49,901 nucleotides of DNA from an uncultured SAR86 cluster bacterium (GCA_902628925.1 CACOPA010000009.1:1-49901), one strand, 5' to 3'; positions 32,108 to 41,305 are shown, counted from the stretch's first letter. The notes: a model not told the origin generated them from the letters alone. Translations and numbers: made by a program.

Positions 32108-33751
32108 ATGGTCGCATTTAATGATTTTTTAAAGTTACTTGATAGTCAACTTAGTGGCTCTTGGTGGTTTCCTGCGCTTCTAATAGGCACAGGGATATTT
32201 TTTACAATTTACCTAGGTTTTCCGCAATTTCGTTTCTTTGGGCAGGGATGGAGAATAGTTACTGGAAAACATGGGGGTGAAGGTTCAAAAGGTGAAACAA
32301 CGCCATTTGAAGCTCTCACGACTGCAATGTCGGGTGCGGTAGGGACTGGGAATATAGGTGGTGTTGCTTTAGCTATATGGACCGGTGGGCCCGCTGCAAT
32401 ATTTTGGATGTGGATTACAGCAATTTTTGGAATGACTACAAAGTTTGTTGAGGTCACTCTTGCACATAAATTTAGAACAACATTAAGTGATGGTTCAATC
32501 TCAGGTGGACCAATGTACTATATTGAAAAAGGCCTTAATATGAAATGGGTTGCAATACTTTTTTCTGCTTTGATGATGATTTGTGCAATAGGATCCGGAA
32601 ATATGCCCCAGATTAATAACATTGCAAATGTCATGGAAACAGAATTCTCTGTTCCCAAGCTGATGACAGGTTTGGTTTTGGGGGGACTTTTATGGATCAT
32701 CATTATTGGTGGGATCACAAGAATTGCAGCAGTTGCTAGTAAGATCATTCCAGTCATGGGTGTTATCTATTTTGGAGGAGCATTAATTGTCCTTGTAAAC
32801 AATTATGAAAATATTATTCCATCCTTCAATGCAATATTTTCACAGGTCTTTACAGGCTCTGCCGCTGTTGGTGGCTTTTTAGGAGCTAGCTTTGCCATGA
32901 GCTTAAAATATGGAGTTGCGAGGGGCCTATATTCAAATGAGGCAGGGCAGGGATCATCACCAATTGCTCACGCATCCTCTAAGACTGAAAAGTCTATAGA
33001 ACAAGGTATGGTGTCAATCCTTGAACCTTTTATTGATACCATCGTTGTATGCAGTGTCACTGCAATGGTTATCCTTTCCAGTGGAGTTTGGACTGAAAAA
33101 TTTGAAAATTCATTCGATAGAACTTCGATGACAATTATTAGCGGAGTTTATTCTGATGCAAATGAAGATGATGTAATTGAGCTCTCTAAATACGTTCAAA
33201 ACATGCCTTCAGAGATCACAAATTTCAATGGAGTTATTTCTTTAGAGGCTGGTTCAATTGTTTCAAATAATGCAACCATCATTCACAAAAGATCAGTGGG
33301 TGAGGATGTCATTATCTCAAGAGATGGTAATTTAGTTACCGGAGATTTAGAGATCACCAATGGTTCCTTTGTTGAAAGGGGACTTAACATTCGAGGTAAA
33401 TCATTAATTGATTCTGCTGAATTGACAGCTAAAGCTTTTTCTCAAAGCTCTATGAATGAATATGGTGGTTATTTAGTGGCAATAGCTTTACTACTATTTG
33501 CATTTTCTACTGCAATTGCCTGGTGTTATTACGGAGATAGATCCACCGCATATATTTTTGGAGAAAAAGGAGTCTTTTGGTACAGGAATTTCTATGTTCT
33601 ATGTTTTATTTTAGCTGCAGTGATAGATACGGAAGTTGTTTGGAATATTGCTTATGTGGTAGTTGCTTTGGTTAGCATTCCGAACTTGATAGCTATATTT
33701 GTACTAAGACGAGAAATGAAAGAGGACGTGGTTAACTATAAGCTTAATTAA
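32108..33751 (+). CDS. AGCS-family alanine/glycine:Na+ symporter with extra loop
   Basis: A sodium-coupled amino acid symporter of the AGCS (alanine or glycine:cation) family in the inner membrane. The family signatures are present: TTAMSGAVGTGNIGGVALAI (start of a 20-residue stretch), GGPMYYIEKGL, GVARGLYSNEAGQGS and FAFSTAIAWCYYGDRS. Normal members have 440-490 residues; this has 547 because a hydrophilic, beta-rich insertion of about 110 residues (about 325-440) lies between a membrane helix ending VILSSGVW and the conserved LLLFAFSTAIAW region. It ends at 33751, and the hisIE stop overlaps it by four bases. Confidence 0.88.
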   Translation: MVAFNDFLKLLDSQLSGSWWFPALLIGTGIFFTIYLGFPQFRFFGQGWRIVTGKHGGEGSKGETTPFEALTTAMSGAVGTGNIGGVALAIWTGGPAAIFWMWITAIFGMTTKFVEVTLAHKFRTTLSDGSISGGPMYYIEKGLNMKWVAILFSALMMICAIGSGNMPQINNIANVMETEFSVPKLMTGLVLGGLLWIIIIGGITRIAAVASKIIPVMGVIYFGGALIVLVNNYENIIPSFNAIFSQVFTGSAAVGGFLGASFAMSLKYGVARGLYSNEAGQGSSPIAHASSKTEKSIEQGMVSILEPFIDTIVVCSVTAMVILSSGVWTEKFENSFDRTSMTIISGVYSDANEDDVIELSKYVQNMPSEITNFNGVISLEAGSIVSNNATIIHKRSVGEDVIISRDGNLVTGDLEITNGSFVERGLNIRGKSLIDSAELTAKAFSQSSMNEYGGYLVAIALLLFAFSTAIAWCYYGDRSTAYIFGEKGVFWYRNFYVLCFILAAVIDTEVVWNIAYVVVALVSIPNLIAIFVLRREMKEDVVNYKLN

Positions 33752-34335
33752 CCAGACCTTTTTTCTAATTCTACAATTATATTTTCAAAACCTATATTCT
33801 GATTTTTAAGTAGCACCAGTAGGTGGAATAACAGGTCAGCTGATTCTTCGATTACTCTTCCATCATTTGAAACTGCAGAGATTGAAACCTCACCTGCTTC
33901 CTCATTAACTTTTTTTGCAATCTCTTTAATGCCTTTGTTAAATAAGCTAAATGTATATGATTCTTCAGATGGATCATCCAATCGACTTTCAATAATTTTT
34001 TCTAATTTGGAAATATTAAATTCTTCTTCACCAAAACATGAGTATTGGCCTAGATGACAGGTAGGTCCCTCATTGGAAGCTTTTATCAATAAAGTATCTC
34101 TATCGCAGTCTAATTGAATGTTATTAAGTAATAAAACATTGCCAGAAGTTTCACCTTTTTTCCATAAACGTTTTTTTGTACGACTATAAAAATGAACAAA
34201 ATTTGTATTGATAGTATTTTCAAGTGCTTCTTTGTTCATGTAACCCAACATTAAGACTTGAGAGGATTTAAAATCTTGAACAATAGCAGGGACAAGACCA
34301 TTAACCTTATCCCAATCAACAATATCTAAATTCAT
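33748..34335 (-). CDS. hisI: Phosphoribosyl-AMP cyclohydrolase / phosphoribosyl-ATP pyrophosphatase
   Basis: A bifunctional HisIE protein (195 residues) for steps 2 and 3 of histidine synthesis. The cyclohydrolase part carries the metal site LDCDRDTLL and the [13 protein letters not shown] segment; the pyrophosphatase part holds [11 protein letters not shown] and [13 protein letters not shown], with its acidic metal ligands. It is the last gene of the minus-strand operon and its ATG overlaps the hisF stop by four bases. No terminator is visible because its end overlaps the symporter gene. Confidence 0.96.
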   Translation of the reverse strand: MNLDIVDWDKVNGLVPAIVQDFKSSQVLMLGYMNKEALENTINTNFVHFYSRTKKRLWKKGETSGNVLLLNNIQLDCDRDTLLIKASNEGPTCHLGQYSCFGEEEFNISKLEKIIESRLDDPSEESYTFSLFNKGIKEIAKKVNEEAGEVSISAVSNDGRVIEESADLLFHLLVLLKNQNIGFENIIVELEKRSG

Positions 34336-35099
34336 GTTCGTACCCTTATTCCTCGATTTAATAAATTATTTTTAAGCGCTTCAATTTCGACTTCATTCTT
34401 ATGAAAAACACTTGCAGCCAAAGCTCCGTCTACATTGCATGATTTAAAAACATCATAAAAATGATCCATATTGCCAGCTCCACCAGAAGCAATTAGTGGA
34501 ACTCGTGCTATCTTTCTGGCATCAAGTAATTGCTTTATGTCATACCCATTTCTGACACCGTCTTGATTCATACAATTTAAAACAATTTCACCGGCACCAC
34601 GATCTTGAACCTCTTTAATCCAAGAGTAGGTAAGTTTATTTGATTTGGTACGAGTAGTTGGATTTCCAGTTCTTGAGTAAACATTATATTGTTGATCTTG
34701 AAAGTAGCTATCAATACCAACAACTACACATTGAGATCCAAATTCATTTGCAAGTTCTGTAATTAATTTTGGATTTTCAGTTGCCGGAGTGTTAATTGAG
34801 ATTTTATCAGCACCCAAATTCAATATAGCTTCAGCTACTCTTATGTTTTTTATACCTCCAGCTACGCAGAAAGGAATATTGATCTTATCTGCCACTTTCT
34901 TAACCCAAGCAGTTTCAACAACTTCATTTTTTGTACTAGCACTGATGTCATAAAAGACTAATTCATCAGCATTATCTTTTGAATATTTGTATGCAAGGTC
35001 AGTAATTTCACCTACATCTTCATGATTATCAAACTGGACCCCTTTGACCACCTTTCCATCTTTTACATCAAGACAAGGAATTATTCTTTTAGATAACAT
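34332..35099 (-). CDS. hisF: Imidazole glycerol phosphate synthase, cyclase subunit
   Basis: The HisF barrel, which with HisH converts PRFAR to imidazole glycerol phosphate and AICAR. Catalytic D11 in [14 protein letters not shown] and the second Asp in VVVGIDSYF are present; phosphate loops [11 protein letters not shown] and AASVFHKNE are near the C-terminus. Length 255 is normal. It overlaps hisA by 11 bases and hisIE by four. Confidence 0.97.
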   Translation of the reverse strand: MLSKRIIPCLDVKDGKVVKGVQFDNHEDVGEITDLAYKYSKDNADELVFYDISASTKNEVVETAWVKKVADKINIPFCVAGGIKNIRVAEAILNLGADKISINTPATENPKLITELANEFGSQCVVVGIDSYFQDQQYNVYSRTGNPTTRTKSNKLTYSWIKEVQDRGAGEIVLNCMNQDGVRNGYDIKQLLDARKIARVPLIASGGAGNMDHFYDVFKSCNVDGALAASVFHKNEVEIEALKNNLLNRGIRVRT

Positions 35100-35805
35100 T
35101 CAATAATTCCATCAATTCAATTTTTTCTTCATAGATTGCCTTTCCAATAACAGCATGTTCAATCTTTATAGATATTAATTTTTGAATATCATTAATATCG
35201 CTTATTCCGCCTGATGCAATAATTTTAAGATAGGGGAATTTACTTTTTAAAAATGAATATAGGTCATAATTTGGACCACTCATCGTTCCATCTTTTGAGA
35301 TATCTGTAACCAGCACATGAACGGGTTTAATTTCATCAATGAAATCAAAAATATCTATATCTGAAACCTCATTCCATCCATGAGACACAAGGCAAAAAAT
35401 ATTATTTTTTAACTCAACATCTAGTCCAAATATAATTTTATTTGGATCAAATTTTTGCATGACTTTTCTTGCAAATTTTTTATTAAGTATCGAGGTCCCT
35501 AAAATAATTTTATTGATTCCAAGATCAAAAGCTTCTGTAATTGAATCAATGGACCGAATGCCACCTCCCAATTGGATTTTAAGACCAGTATCGGACGCAA
35601 TTTTAGAAATAATAGATAGATTTGAACGATTGCCAGATTTCGCCCCATTTAAATCAACAATATGGATTTCTTTAAATCCAGCATTTTCAAAAATCTTTGC
35701 CTGATCCAAAGGTGATTTATTATAAATTTTGGATTTATCAAAATCCCCTTTACTAAGTCTTACACATTTTCCATCGAGTATGTCTATAGCAGGTAAACAT
35801 TTCAT
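35089..35805 (-). CDS. hisA: ProFAR isomerase HisA
   Basis: The 1-(5-phosphoribosyl)-5-[(5-phosphoribosylamino)methylideneamino]imidazole-4-carboxamide isomerase. D8 in [15 protein letters not shown] and the second Asp in [15 protein letters not shown] form the catalytic pair; the phosphate loop QLGGGIRS and ASGGISDI are intact. Length is 238. It overlaps hisH by four bases and hisF by 11 bases. Confidence 0.96.
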   Translation of the reverse strand: MKCLPAIDILDGKCVRLSKGDFDKSKIYNKSPLDQAKIFENAGFKEIHIVDLNGAKSGNRSNLSIISKIASDTGLKIQLGGGIRSIDSITEAFDLGINKIILGTSILNKKFARKVMQKFDPNKIIFGLDVELKNNIFCLVSHGWNEVSDIDIFDFIDEIKPVHVLVTDISKDGTMSGPNYDLYSFLKSKFPYLKIIASGGISDINDIQKLISIKIEHAVIGKAIYEEKIELMELLNVI

Positions 35806-36374
35806 AAGCTTAAAAATCTTTGTAAAAATTGATATCCAAGGGATCCTGATTTTTCAGGATGGAACTGAACACCAGTAAAGTTTTTGATTGATGTCATTGC
35901 AGAAAATTTATCTCCATAGCTGCTTATAGCAGTTGTTTGTTCGCTGACATCTGCGTAATAACTATTTGCAAAGTAGTAATATCCACTTAAATCAGAATAT
36001 GTCTTATTAAATCGAACTTCATTCCATCCCATATGGGGAACAGGTTTATCGGTTCGAGGCTCAAATTTTTTTACTTTCCCATCAAATATAGATAAACCGT
36101 CTGTATTTCCTTCACTTGATGCTTCATACATGATTTGCATGCCGATACAAATGCCAAGTATTGGCTTTTCTGTAAGTTTTAGATATGCATCTAAGTCTTT
36201 CGTTTGAAGCTGTTGCATTACAGTTGGAGCAGCGCCTACTCCAGGTAATATAATTTTCTCAGCATCATCAAGTGATTTTTTGTTATCACTAATAAAATAT
36301 TCAAAACCTAAATTATTTACTGCATTAATAACGGAAGCGTGATTGGCTCCACCATAATCAACAATACCGATCAC
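35802..36374 (-). CDS. hisH: Imidazole glycerol phosphate synthase, glutaminase subunit
   Basis: The class I glutamine amidotransferase that feeds ammonia to HisF. The catalytic triad is C76 (GICIGMQIM), H172 and E174 (FHPEKS). The N-terminus IGIVDYGGANHAS is typical. It overlaps hisA by four bases and the hisD-B fusion by one base, so all are translated in a coupled series. Confidence 0.96.
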   Translation of the reverse strand: MIGIVDYGGANHASVINAVNNLGFEYFISDNKKSLDDAEKIILPGVGAAPTVMQQLQTKDLDAYLKLTEKPILGICIGMQIMYEASSEGNTDGLSIFDGKVKKFEPRTDKPVPHMGWNEVRFNKTYSDLSGYYYFANSYYADVSEQTTAISSYGDKFSAMTSIKNFTGVQFHPEKSGSLGYQFLQRFLSL

Positions 36375-38242
36375 TATAAGAATCCTTTTGTAGATGATGA
36401 ACCAGAACTATTTAATTTAATGGCTTCACCAAAAGCTTTTGCAAAAGATTTAAATGAGGATTCAATAATATGATGTGTATTTTCACCTTCAGTTTTTAGA
36501 TGACATGTAAATTTTGCATTTTCAATTAACGATTTAAAAAAGTGTTCAATCATTTCAGTAGGTAAGTCTCCAACAAAATCTCTTAATTTTGTGGTTTGGT
36601 ACTTTAAATAAGATCTTGATGACAAATCTATAAGACAATCTGATTGGCATTCATCCATTACAACAGAAAAGTTATTTGAGTATCGATTAATATTTTTTCG
36701 ATCACCTAGAGCTTCATTAATCGATGATCCTAAGGCTATAGCAACATCTTCAATTGTATGATGTTCATCAATGTGAGTATCCCCAATGCACTTAACACTC
36801 AGGTTAATGCCTGAATGTTTTGAAAGTTGTTCAAGCATATGATCAAGAAAATGTATTCCTGTACTGATTGAATAAAGCCCCTTTCCATCAAGATTTAAAT
36901 TAATAAATATTTCGGTTTCTTTGGATCTTCTAATTACAAAAGATTCTCTAGTAGTTAAATGTGATTGTTTTTTTCTTACTGCAACTGTTTCTGCATGTGC
37001 TGTTAGTCCCTCCAATTCGGCAAGATTCTTAACAACTGGAGCAAGTGAATTAAATCCTTCTTGGTTTGCATACTGGAATGAAATAACTTTCCCAAAATCA
37101 ATCACCCCAAGACCAGATCTTGTTTTTGCCATTCCGTTAGTTGGTAAGACATGATTTGTTCCAGAAGCATAATCACCAAATGATACTGGTGTTAATGGGC
37201 CACAGAATATACTTCCCGCATTTGAAATTTCTGGAATAAATGATGAAAAATTTTTATCCAATAAGATTAAATGCTCCGGAGCACAATCATTAATGAGCTT
37301 AATTTGTTCCCCAACAGATTTAACGTTAATGAGTAATACATTTTTTATTGACTTAGATAAGACTTCGTTTCTTTGAAGATTTGCAACAGTAAGTGGAAGT
37401 TCATCTTTAATCATTTCCAAGATTTTTTTTGATTTTGATAGCACGTATGCATTTGAGCTAGTGCCATGCTCAAGCTGAGACAATAGATCTAGAACAATCA
37501 CTCTAGTATCTTTAAATTCGTTTGCAACAATCATTACCTCACTTGGTCCAGCGGGTAGATCTATGTCAGTGATGTTTGAAATTTGTTTTTTTGCTTCATT
37601 TACAAATTCATTACCTGGCCCAAATATTTTTTCTACTTTAGGAATAGATTTTGTTCCGTTAGACATTGCAAATATAGCTTGGGCACCACCTATTTTATAA
37701 ATTTTAACTTTTGGATTGATTTGATTAGTAGCCCAAAGAATAGACGGATGAATTTTTCCATCTGCCTGAGACGGAGTACAAATATTAATATCTTTACATC
37801 CAGCAAGTGTTGCAGGAATTAGCTGCATTAGTAGTGATGAAACGAGTGGGGCAGTACCGCCTGGGACATAAATGCCAATTGTTCTAATGGGTCGAAATTC
37901 CTGCCAAATCTCAATTCCGTTCATATTTTTTTGAGGAGCCCTCCTATATTGATCAAGCTGTTTTTCATGGTGTGCTCTAATATTTGTGATGGCTACTAAA
38001 ATTGATTTTTTGTCTTCGTCTGAAAGAAGTGTTGAGGCCCTAAGTATTTCCTGATTTTTGACTAAAAATGATTTAGGAGACTTTATTTTGAGTTCTTGAT
38101 TTATCTGCTTAATACCTTGATCACCAAATTTTTTAACTATCAAACCAATGGATTTAACTTTATTAGCTAACGCTTTATTGCTTGAGATTTTCCTATTCCA
38201 ATCTATGGGTTCCTTAAGATCATTGGTATTAATATATTTCAT
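36374..38242 (-). CDS. hisDB: HisD-HisB fusion: histidinol dehydrogenase + imidazoleglycerol-phosphate dehydratase
   Basis: One 622-residue protein joins two histidine enzymes. Residues 1 to about 430 are HisD: the zinc/active-site elements SQLEHGTSS, NDCAPEHL (catalytic Glu-His), GDYASGTNHVLPTNG and the GLTAHAETVAVR histidine are intact. Residues from about 433 are the HisB dehydratase: RRSKETEIFI, TGIHFLDHML, IDEHHTIEDVAIALG and ENTHHIIES, with all metal-binding histidines. The phosphatase half of gammaproteobacterial HisB and the whole of hisC, normally between hisD and hisB, are missing, and no hisC is seen in the window. The link is only a few residues. The two reactions are not consecutive (dehydratase is step 6, dehydrogenase the last). 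Confidence 0.93.
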   Translation of the reverse strand: MKYINTNDLKEPIDWNRKISSNKALANKVKSIGLIVKKFGDQGIKQINQELKIKSPKSFLVKNQEILRASTLLSDEDKKSILVAITNIRAHHEKQLDQYRRAPQKNMNGIEIWQEFRPIRTIGIYVPGGTAPLVSSLLMQLIPATLAGCKDINICTPSQADGKIHPSILWATNQINPKVKIYKIGGAQAIFAMSNGTKSIPKVEKIFGPGNEFVNEAKKQISNITDIDLPAGPSEVMIVANEFKDTRVIVLDLLSQLEHGTSSNAYVLSKSKKILEMIKDELPLTVANLQRNEVLSKSIKNVLLINVKSVGEQIKLINDCAPEHLILLDKNFSSFIPEISNAGSIFCGPLTPVSFGDYASGTNHVLPTNGMAKTRSGLGVIDFGKVISFQYANQEGFNSLAPVVKNLAELEGLTAHAETVAVRKKQSHLTTRESFVIRRSKETEIFINLNLDGKGLYSISTGIHFLDHMLEQLSKHSGINLSVKCIGDTHIDEHHTIEDVAIALGSSINEALGDRKNINRYSNNFSVVMDECQSDCLIDLSSRSYLKYQTTKLRDFVGDLPTEMIEHFFKSLIENAKFTCHLKTEGENTHHIIESSFKSFAKAFGEAIKLNSSGSSSTKGFL

Positions 38243-39108
38243 TAATTCAATACCTTTTCAACTGGCATAACTAAAATGGAAGAAGCACCAGTATTTTTTA
38301 AATTTTCCATGGTTTCCCAAAATACAGGCTCTTGACATAAGGCATGAATTGCAACTTTATTCTTATCATTTAAAGGAAGAATCGTTGGAGCATCAGCTCC
38401 TGGCAACAAATTACAAATTTTTTCTGAATCCGATAGATCGCAATTCAACATTACATACTTACTTTCTCTTGCATCAATAACACCTTTAAATCTTTCTTTG
38501 AGTTGTGAAATTCTCTTTTGCTTAACTTTGGATATTGTTGAGTTTGCTATAAGCACTGCCTGAGAGGTTAATAATTCTTTAAATTCAACGAGATTATTTG
38601 CCTCCAATGTAGCTCCAGATGAAATTAAGTCACAGATGCAGTCAGCTATACCAACATAGGGAGTTAATTCAACTGAGCCATTGATTTTAATTACATCTGC
38701 TTTTAATGAATTTTCTTTTAAATATTTTTTTACTAATCCAGGATATGAAGTTGCTATTTTTTTATTATTTAATGATTTGATGTTTTTGCCCTCAGGCCTA
38801 GCAAAAGCTAATTTGCATTTAGAAAAACCTAAGTCTAAAACATTAGCTGTTTTGCTTGATTTTCTTAATGATTTATATTCCAGCAGTACGTTTTCTCCAA
38901 CAATACCAAGATCAGCTACCTTTTTTTCAACCAATGATGGAATATCGTCATCACGAACTAGCAATATATCTATATCAAAGTTTGATGATTTTGCTAACAG
39001 TCTCTCACCGCTTGTAGAAAATGAAATCCCACTTTTGATTATCAAATCAACACTGTCATGATTAAGTCTACCTTTTTTTTGAATGGCTATAGTTAGTCGC
39101 TTACTCAT
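38242..39108 (-). CDS. hisG: ATP phosphoribosyltransferase, long form
   Basis: Catalyses the first step of histidine synthesis and is the feedback-controlled step. It has the periplasmic-binding-like catalytic lobes (LTIAIQKKGRLNHDS, DLGIVGENVLLEY, and the PRPP-binding DLISSGATLEAN) and a C-terminal regulatory ACT-like domain, which ends in ASSILVMPVEKVL as in E. coli. The 288 residues are the long form, so it needs no HisZ. Its stop overlaps the hisD-B start (TAATG), and its start overlaps the regulator gene by eight bases. Confidence 0.96.
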   Translation of the reverse strand: MSKRLTIAIQKKGRLNHDSVDLIIKSGISFSTSGERLLAKSSNFDIDILLVRDDDIPSLVEKKVADLGIVGENVLLEYKSLRKSSKTANVLDLGFSKCKLAFARPEGKNIKSLNNKKIATSYPGLVKKYLKENSLKADVIKINGSVELTPYVGIADCICDLISSGATLEANNLVEFKELLTSQAVLIANSTISKVKQKRISQLKERFKGVIDARESKYVMLNCDLSDSEKICNLLPGADAPTILPLNDKNKVAIHALCQEPVFWETMENLKNTGASSILVMPVEKVLN

Positions 39109-39367
39109 TAATTAATTTTCTTAAAACTATTTGATAGCCTTTATTAGTTTCATTAAATAGAAATCGTGCAACACGAGTTACCGTAGCAGTCGAAGTCTTT
39201 AAGGTTTTAGCAATATCCCTATACGACATATCTTTTTTATAAAGTAACTTTGCAACCTCCCATCTTTCTTCAAATGCATTTAGCTCCGATGGAGTGCAAA
39301 GATCTTTAAGAAACCTCTCAATTTCTTTTTCATTTTCAAGTTTATTTATTGCTTTTGTTAATTTCAT
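39101..39367 (-). CDS. TrpR/YerC-family DNA-binding regulator
   Basis: An 88-residue all-helical protein of the Trp repressor superfamily, YerC/YecD type. FLKDLCTPSELNAFEERW, then a helix-turn-helix KKDMSYRDIAKTLKTSTATVTRVARFL (split; about residues 46-71), fits the family. YerC-type proteins have been linked to control of histidine genes in some bacteria; here it is the first gene of the histidine operon and overlaps hisG by eight bases, so it is a strong candidate for its autoregulated repressor. The ligand (histidine or another) is not known. A perfect inverted repeat lies 17-34 bases upstream of its start. Confidence 0.85.
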   Translation of the reverse strand: MKLTKAINKLENEKEIERFLKDLCTPSELNAFEERWEVAKLLYKKDMSYRDIAKTLKTSTATVTRVARFLFNETNKGYQIVLRKLINE

Positions 39368-39383
39368 GCTTCGTAATATATAT

Positions 39384-39401
39384 GTTTTAGTATGCTAAAA
39401 C
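39384..39401. promoter_or_regulatory. Inverted repeat, candidate operator of the histidine operon
   Basis: GTTTTAGTATGCTAAAAC has perfect 7-base arms (39384-39390 and 39395-39401) round a 4-base centre. It lies 17 bases upstream of the regulator's ATG (39367). A minus-strand promoter can be drawn as TTGTTA (39416-39411), 16-base spacer, CATACT (39394-39389), in which the -10 box falls inside the repeat. Binding there would block RNA polymerase, the usual way a repressor controls itself. The box resembles TrpR-type operators in having inverted CTA/TAG half-sites. The promoter is tentative; the repeat itself is certain. Confidence 0.6.
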
Positions 39402-39474
39402 AATAGAACATAACAAAATTCATGAAATCAGTTGATATATAGGTTAATATCATGTTTTTGAAAGGTTTAAATAT

Positions 39475-39948
39475 ATGGCAAAAATTAATGATGCTTTTCC
39501 AGTACTGGATGTTTCAATTGTTTTAAACGGAGATATATCTAAAATATCTACAGAACAATTAGTTAAAGACAAAAATGTCATTCTTGTTGGTGTTCCAGGT
39601 GCATTTACACCAACTTGTCATGTACAACATCTTCCTGGTTATATAGAAAATATCGATGAATTTACTCAAAAAGGTTACTCAGTGATATTTATGTCAGTAA
39701 ATGATCCATTTGTAATGAAGGCATGGGAAGAAAATTCTAATTCAAAAGAAATTACTATGATCGCAGATGGCAATGGTCAGCTTGCAGTTGCATTAGATTT
39801 AGTGATGGATGGAAGTGCATTCTCTTTGGGTAAAAGATGTCAAAGATTTGCAATGATCATTCAAAACGGTGAAATTACAACAATAAATACTGAAGATGGT
39901 CCGGGGTTGGATAAATCATCAGCAGAATCAATTCTCCAATTAATCTAA
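39475..39948 (+). CDS. Peroxiredoxin, Prx5-type
   Basis: A thiol peroxidase of 157 residues that reduces peroxides. The peroxidatic cysteine is C48 in GVPGAFTPTCHVQHLPGY, the Prx5-type context, and R124 after C122 in KRCQRFAM is the conserved arginine region. C122 might be a resolving residue or an extra thiol. Start ATG 39475 has AAAGG ten bases upstream. It is divergent from the histidine regulator and directly followed by the dehydrogenase gene (TAA next to the TTG start). Confidence 0.93.
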   Translation: MAKINDAFPVLDVSIVLNGDISKISTEQLVKDKNVILVGVPGAFTPTCHVQHLPGYIENIDEFTQKGYSVIFMSVNDPFVMKAWEENSNSKEITMIADGNGQLAVALDLVMDGSAFSLGKRCQRFAMIIQNGEITTINTEDGPGLDKSSAESILQLI

Positions 39949-40848
39949 TTGACTAAGAAGAAATATCTTTTTATCGGTCTTGGCACCATGGGGTTTCATA
40001 TGGCAGGTCACCTCACCCGATCACAACATGAAATTCATGTTTTTAATAGGTCTCATTTCAAAGCAAATAGATGGACTGAGACTTATAAAGGCTTCGCTAT
40101 TAAATCACTTAATAACTTAAATCAGTCTTATGATGGCATCTTTCTTTGCTTAAAAGATGATGATGCAATTTTGGACATTTTATTTAATTCAAAATTAATT
40201 GAATCAATAAAAGCTGGCGCTTTTATAGTTGATCACTCGACTACATCTTTAAAGTTGGTGAATCGGATTATTTCAGATAATCAAATTGTTACAAAGAAAA
40301 TTACTTTTTTTGATGCTCCAATTTCAGGAGGTGAGGCTGGGGCGATTAATGGATCTCTTTCAGTAATGATAGGTGGTGGCAATAAAAATATTCTTATTGT
40401 CCGCAAACTTATAAAAACATTTGCAAATAATATAGTTCACGTTGGTCAAAACGGACATGGGCAGCTTACTAAAATGATAAATCAGATCTGTATTGCTGGT
40501 TTACTGCAAGGTCTATCAGAGGCACTCTCATTTGGCAGTCAACAAAAAATAGATATGGATAAAGTTTTAGATGCAATTTCTCATGGTGCAGCTCAGTCAT
40601 GGCAGATGGAAAACAGAGCAGAAACCATGCTGAACAATAAATTTAATTTTGGATTCGCAGTTGATTTAATGATCAAGGATTTGAAGATTGCATTATTAGA
40701 AGCCAAATCTATAGATTTAAACCTCAAAGTAACCAAAGATGTTCTTAATAGATATAAGAAACTATCTCAAAGTGGATACGGAAATTTAGATACCTCGTCA
40801 CTAATAAAGCTTCTTAAACAAAAAAAGCCTGCAAAAGCAGGCTTTTAA
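39949..40848 (+). CDS. 3-hydroxyisobutyrate dehydrogenase-family beta-hydroxyacid dehydrogenase
   Basis: An NAD(P)-dependent beta-hydroxyacid dehydrogenase of 299 residues. The dinucleotide motif GLGTMGFHMAGHL is near residue 9, the substrate loop DAPISGGEAGAINGSLSVM is near 123, and the catalytic lysine occurs in GHGQLTKMINQ. Family members act on 3-hydroxyisobutyrate, tartronate semialdehyde or succinic semialdehyde; the exact substrate is open. The start is TTG at 39949, immediately after the peroxiredoxin stop; no ATG precedes the glycine motif, so the TTG is needed. The last seven residues (KPAKAGF) are encoded by a terminator hairpin. Confidence 0.88.
   Translation: MTKKKYLFIGLGTMGFHMAGHLTRSQHEIHVFNRSHFKANRWTETYKGFAIKSLNNLNQSYDGIFLCLKDDDAILDILFNSKLIESIKAGAFIVDHSTTSLKLVNRIISDNQIVTKKITFFDAPISGGEAGAINGSLSVMIGGGNKNILIVRKLIKTFANNIVHVGQNGHGQLTKMINQICIAGLLQGLSEALSFGSQQKIDMDKVLDAISHGAAQSWQMENRAETMLNNKFNFGFAVDLMIKDLKIALLEAKSIDLNLKVTKDVLNRYKKLSQSGYGNLDTSSLIKLLKQKKPAKAGF
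40823..40846 (+). terminator. Intrinsic terminator embedded in the dehydrogenase C-terminus
   Basis: AAAAGCCTGC (40823-40832), loop AAAA, GCAGGCTTTT (40837-40846): a 10-base perfect stem, GC-rich in the middle, ending in four T on the plus strand and four T on the minus strand after reading. It includes the codons for the last residues and the first base of the TAA stop (40846-40848). The convergent membrane-protein gene ends at 40866, so the structure could serve both strands. Confidence 0.85.
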
Positions 40849-40865
40849 TAAAGATAATAAATCTT

Positions 40866-41267
40866 TTAATCAGTTGTTTTTACCCACATTGGAAGCACTG
40901 CTATCAATAATCCAGTTATCAAAAAAGCAGCTCCAATCATATTGGGCATTGTCATTGCCTCGGTACCGTATGTATCAATAAATCCTTGAGCTAATGGTGA
41001 AATTTCAACACCAGAATTTTTTAGCCCCTGAAATGCTGCAGCATGACCAACAAACTGATTACCAATATAAGTAAACATATTCCAGCCAGCAGCAAAAACC
41101 GATAAAGCAAATAATGAAATAATTACCTTACCAACAGCATTTGCACCTTTATCCATTGATACACTAGCGAACCTAGCCGCCACCCATACAGCTATTACAA
41201 CACCTAAAAATAATGTTGCATTAGCGCCTCTTGATGCTTGGAAACTCATCCAAATTTCACTCTCCAT
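40866..41267 (-). CDS. Small membrane protein of unknown function
   Basis: I do not recognise this 133-residue protein. It has three hydrophobic stretches (about residues 15-33, 47-70 and 107-127) separated by short polar loops, and a longer extracytoplasmic-looking loop rich in small residues (NQFVGHAAAFQGLKN) near residue 70. There is no signal peptide and no conserved motif. The gene is preceded by a well-formed ribosome-binding site (AGGAG, about 6 bases before ATG 41267), and its codon use matches its neighbours, so it is probably a real gene. It sits alone on the minus strand, sharing the terminator hairpin at 40823-40846 and a divergent region with a small membrane-protein gene. Confidence 0.75.
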   Translation of the reverse strand: MESEIWMSFQASRGANATLFLGVVIAVWVAARFASVSMDKGANAVGKVIISLFALSVFAAGWNMFTYIGNQFVGHAAAFQGLKNSGVEISPLAQGFIDTYGTEAMTMPNMIGAAFLITGLLIAVLPMWVKTTD

Positions 41268-41305
41268 AATTTCTCCTATGTATTTATGTATTAATAATAA
41301 CTAAA

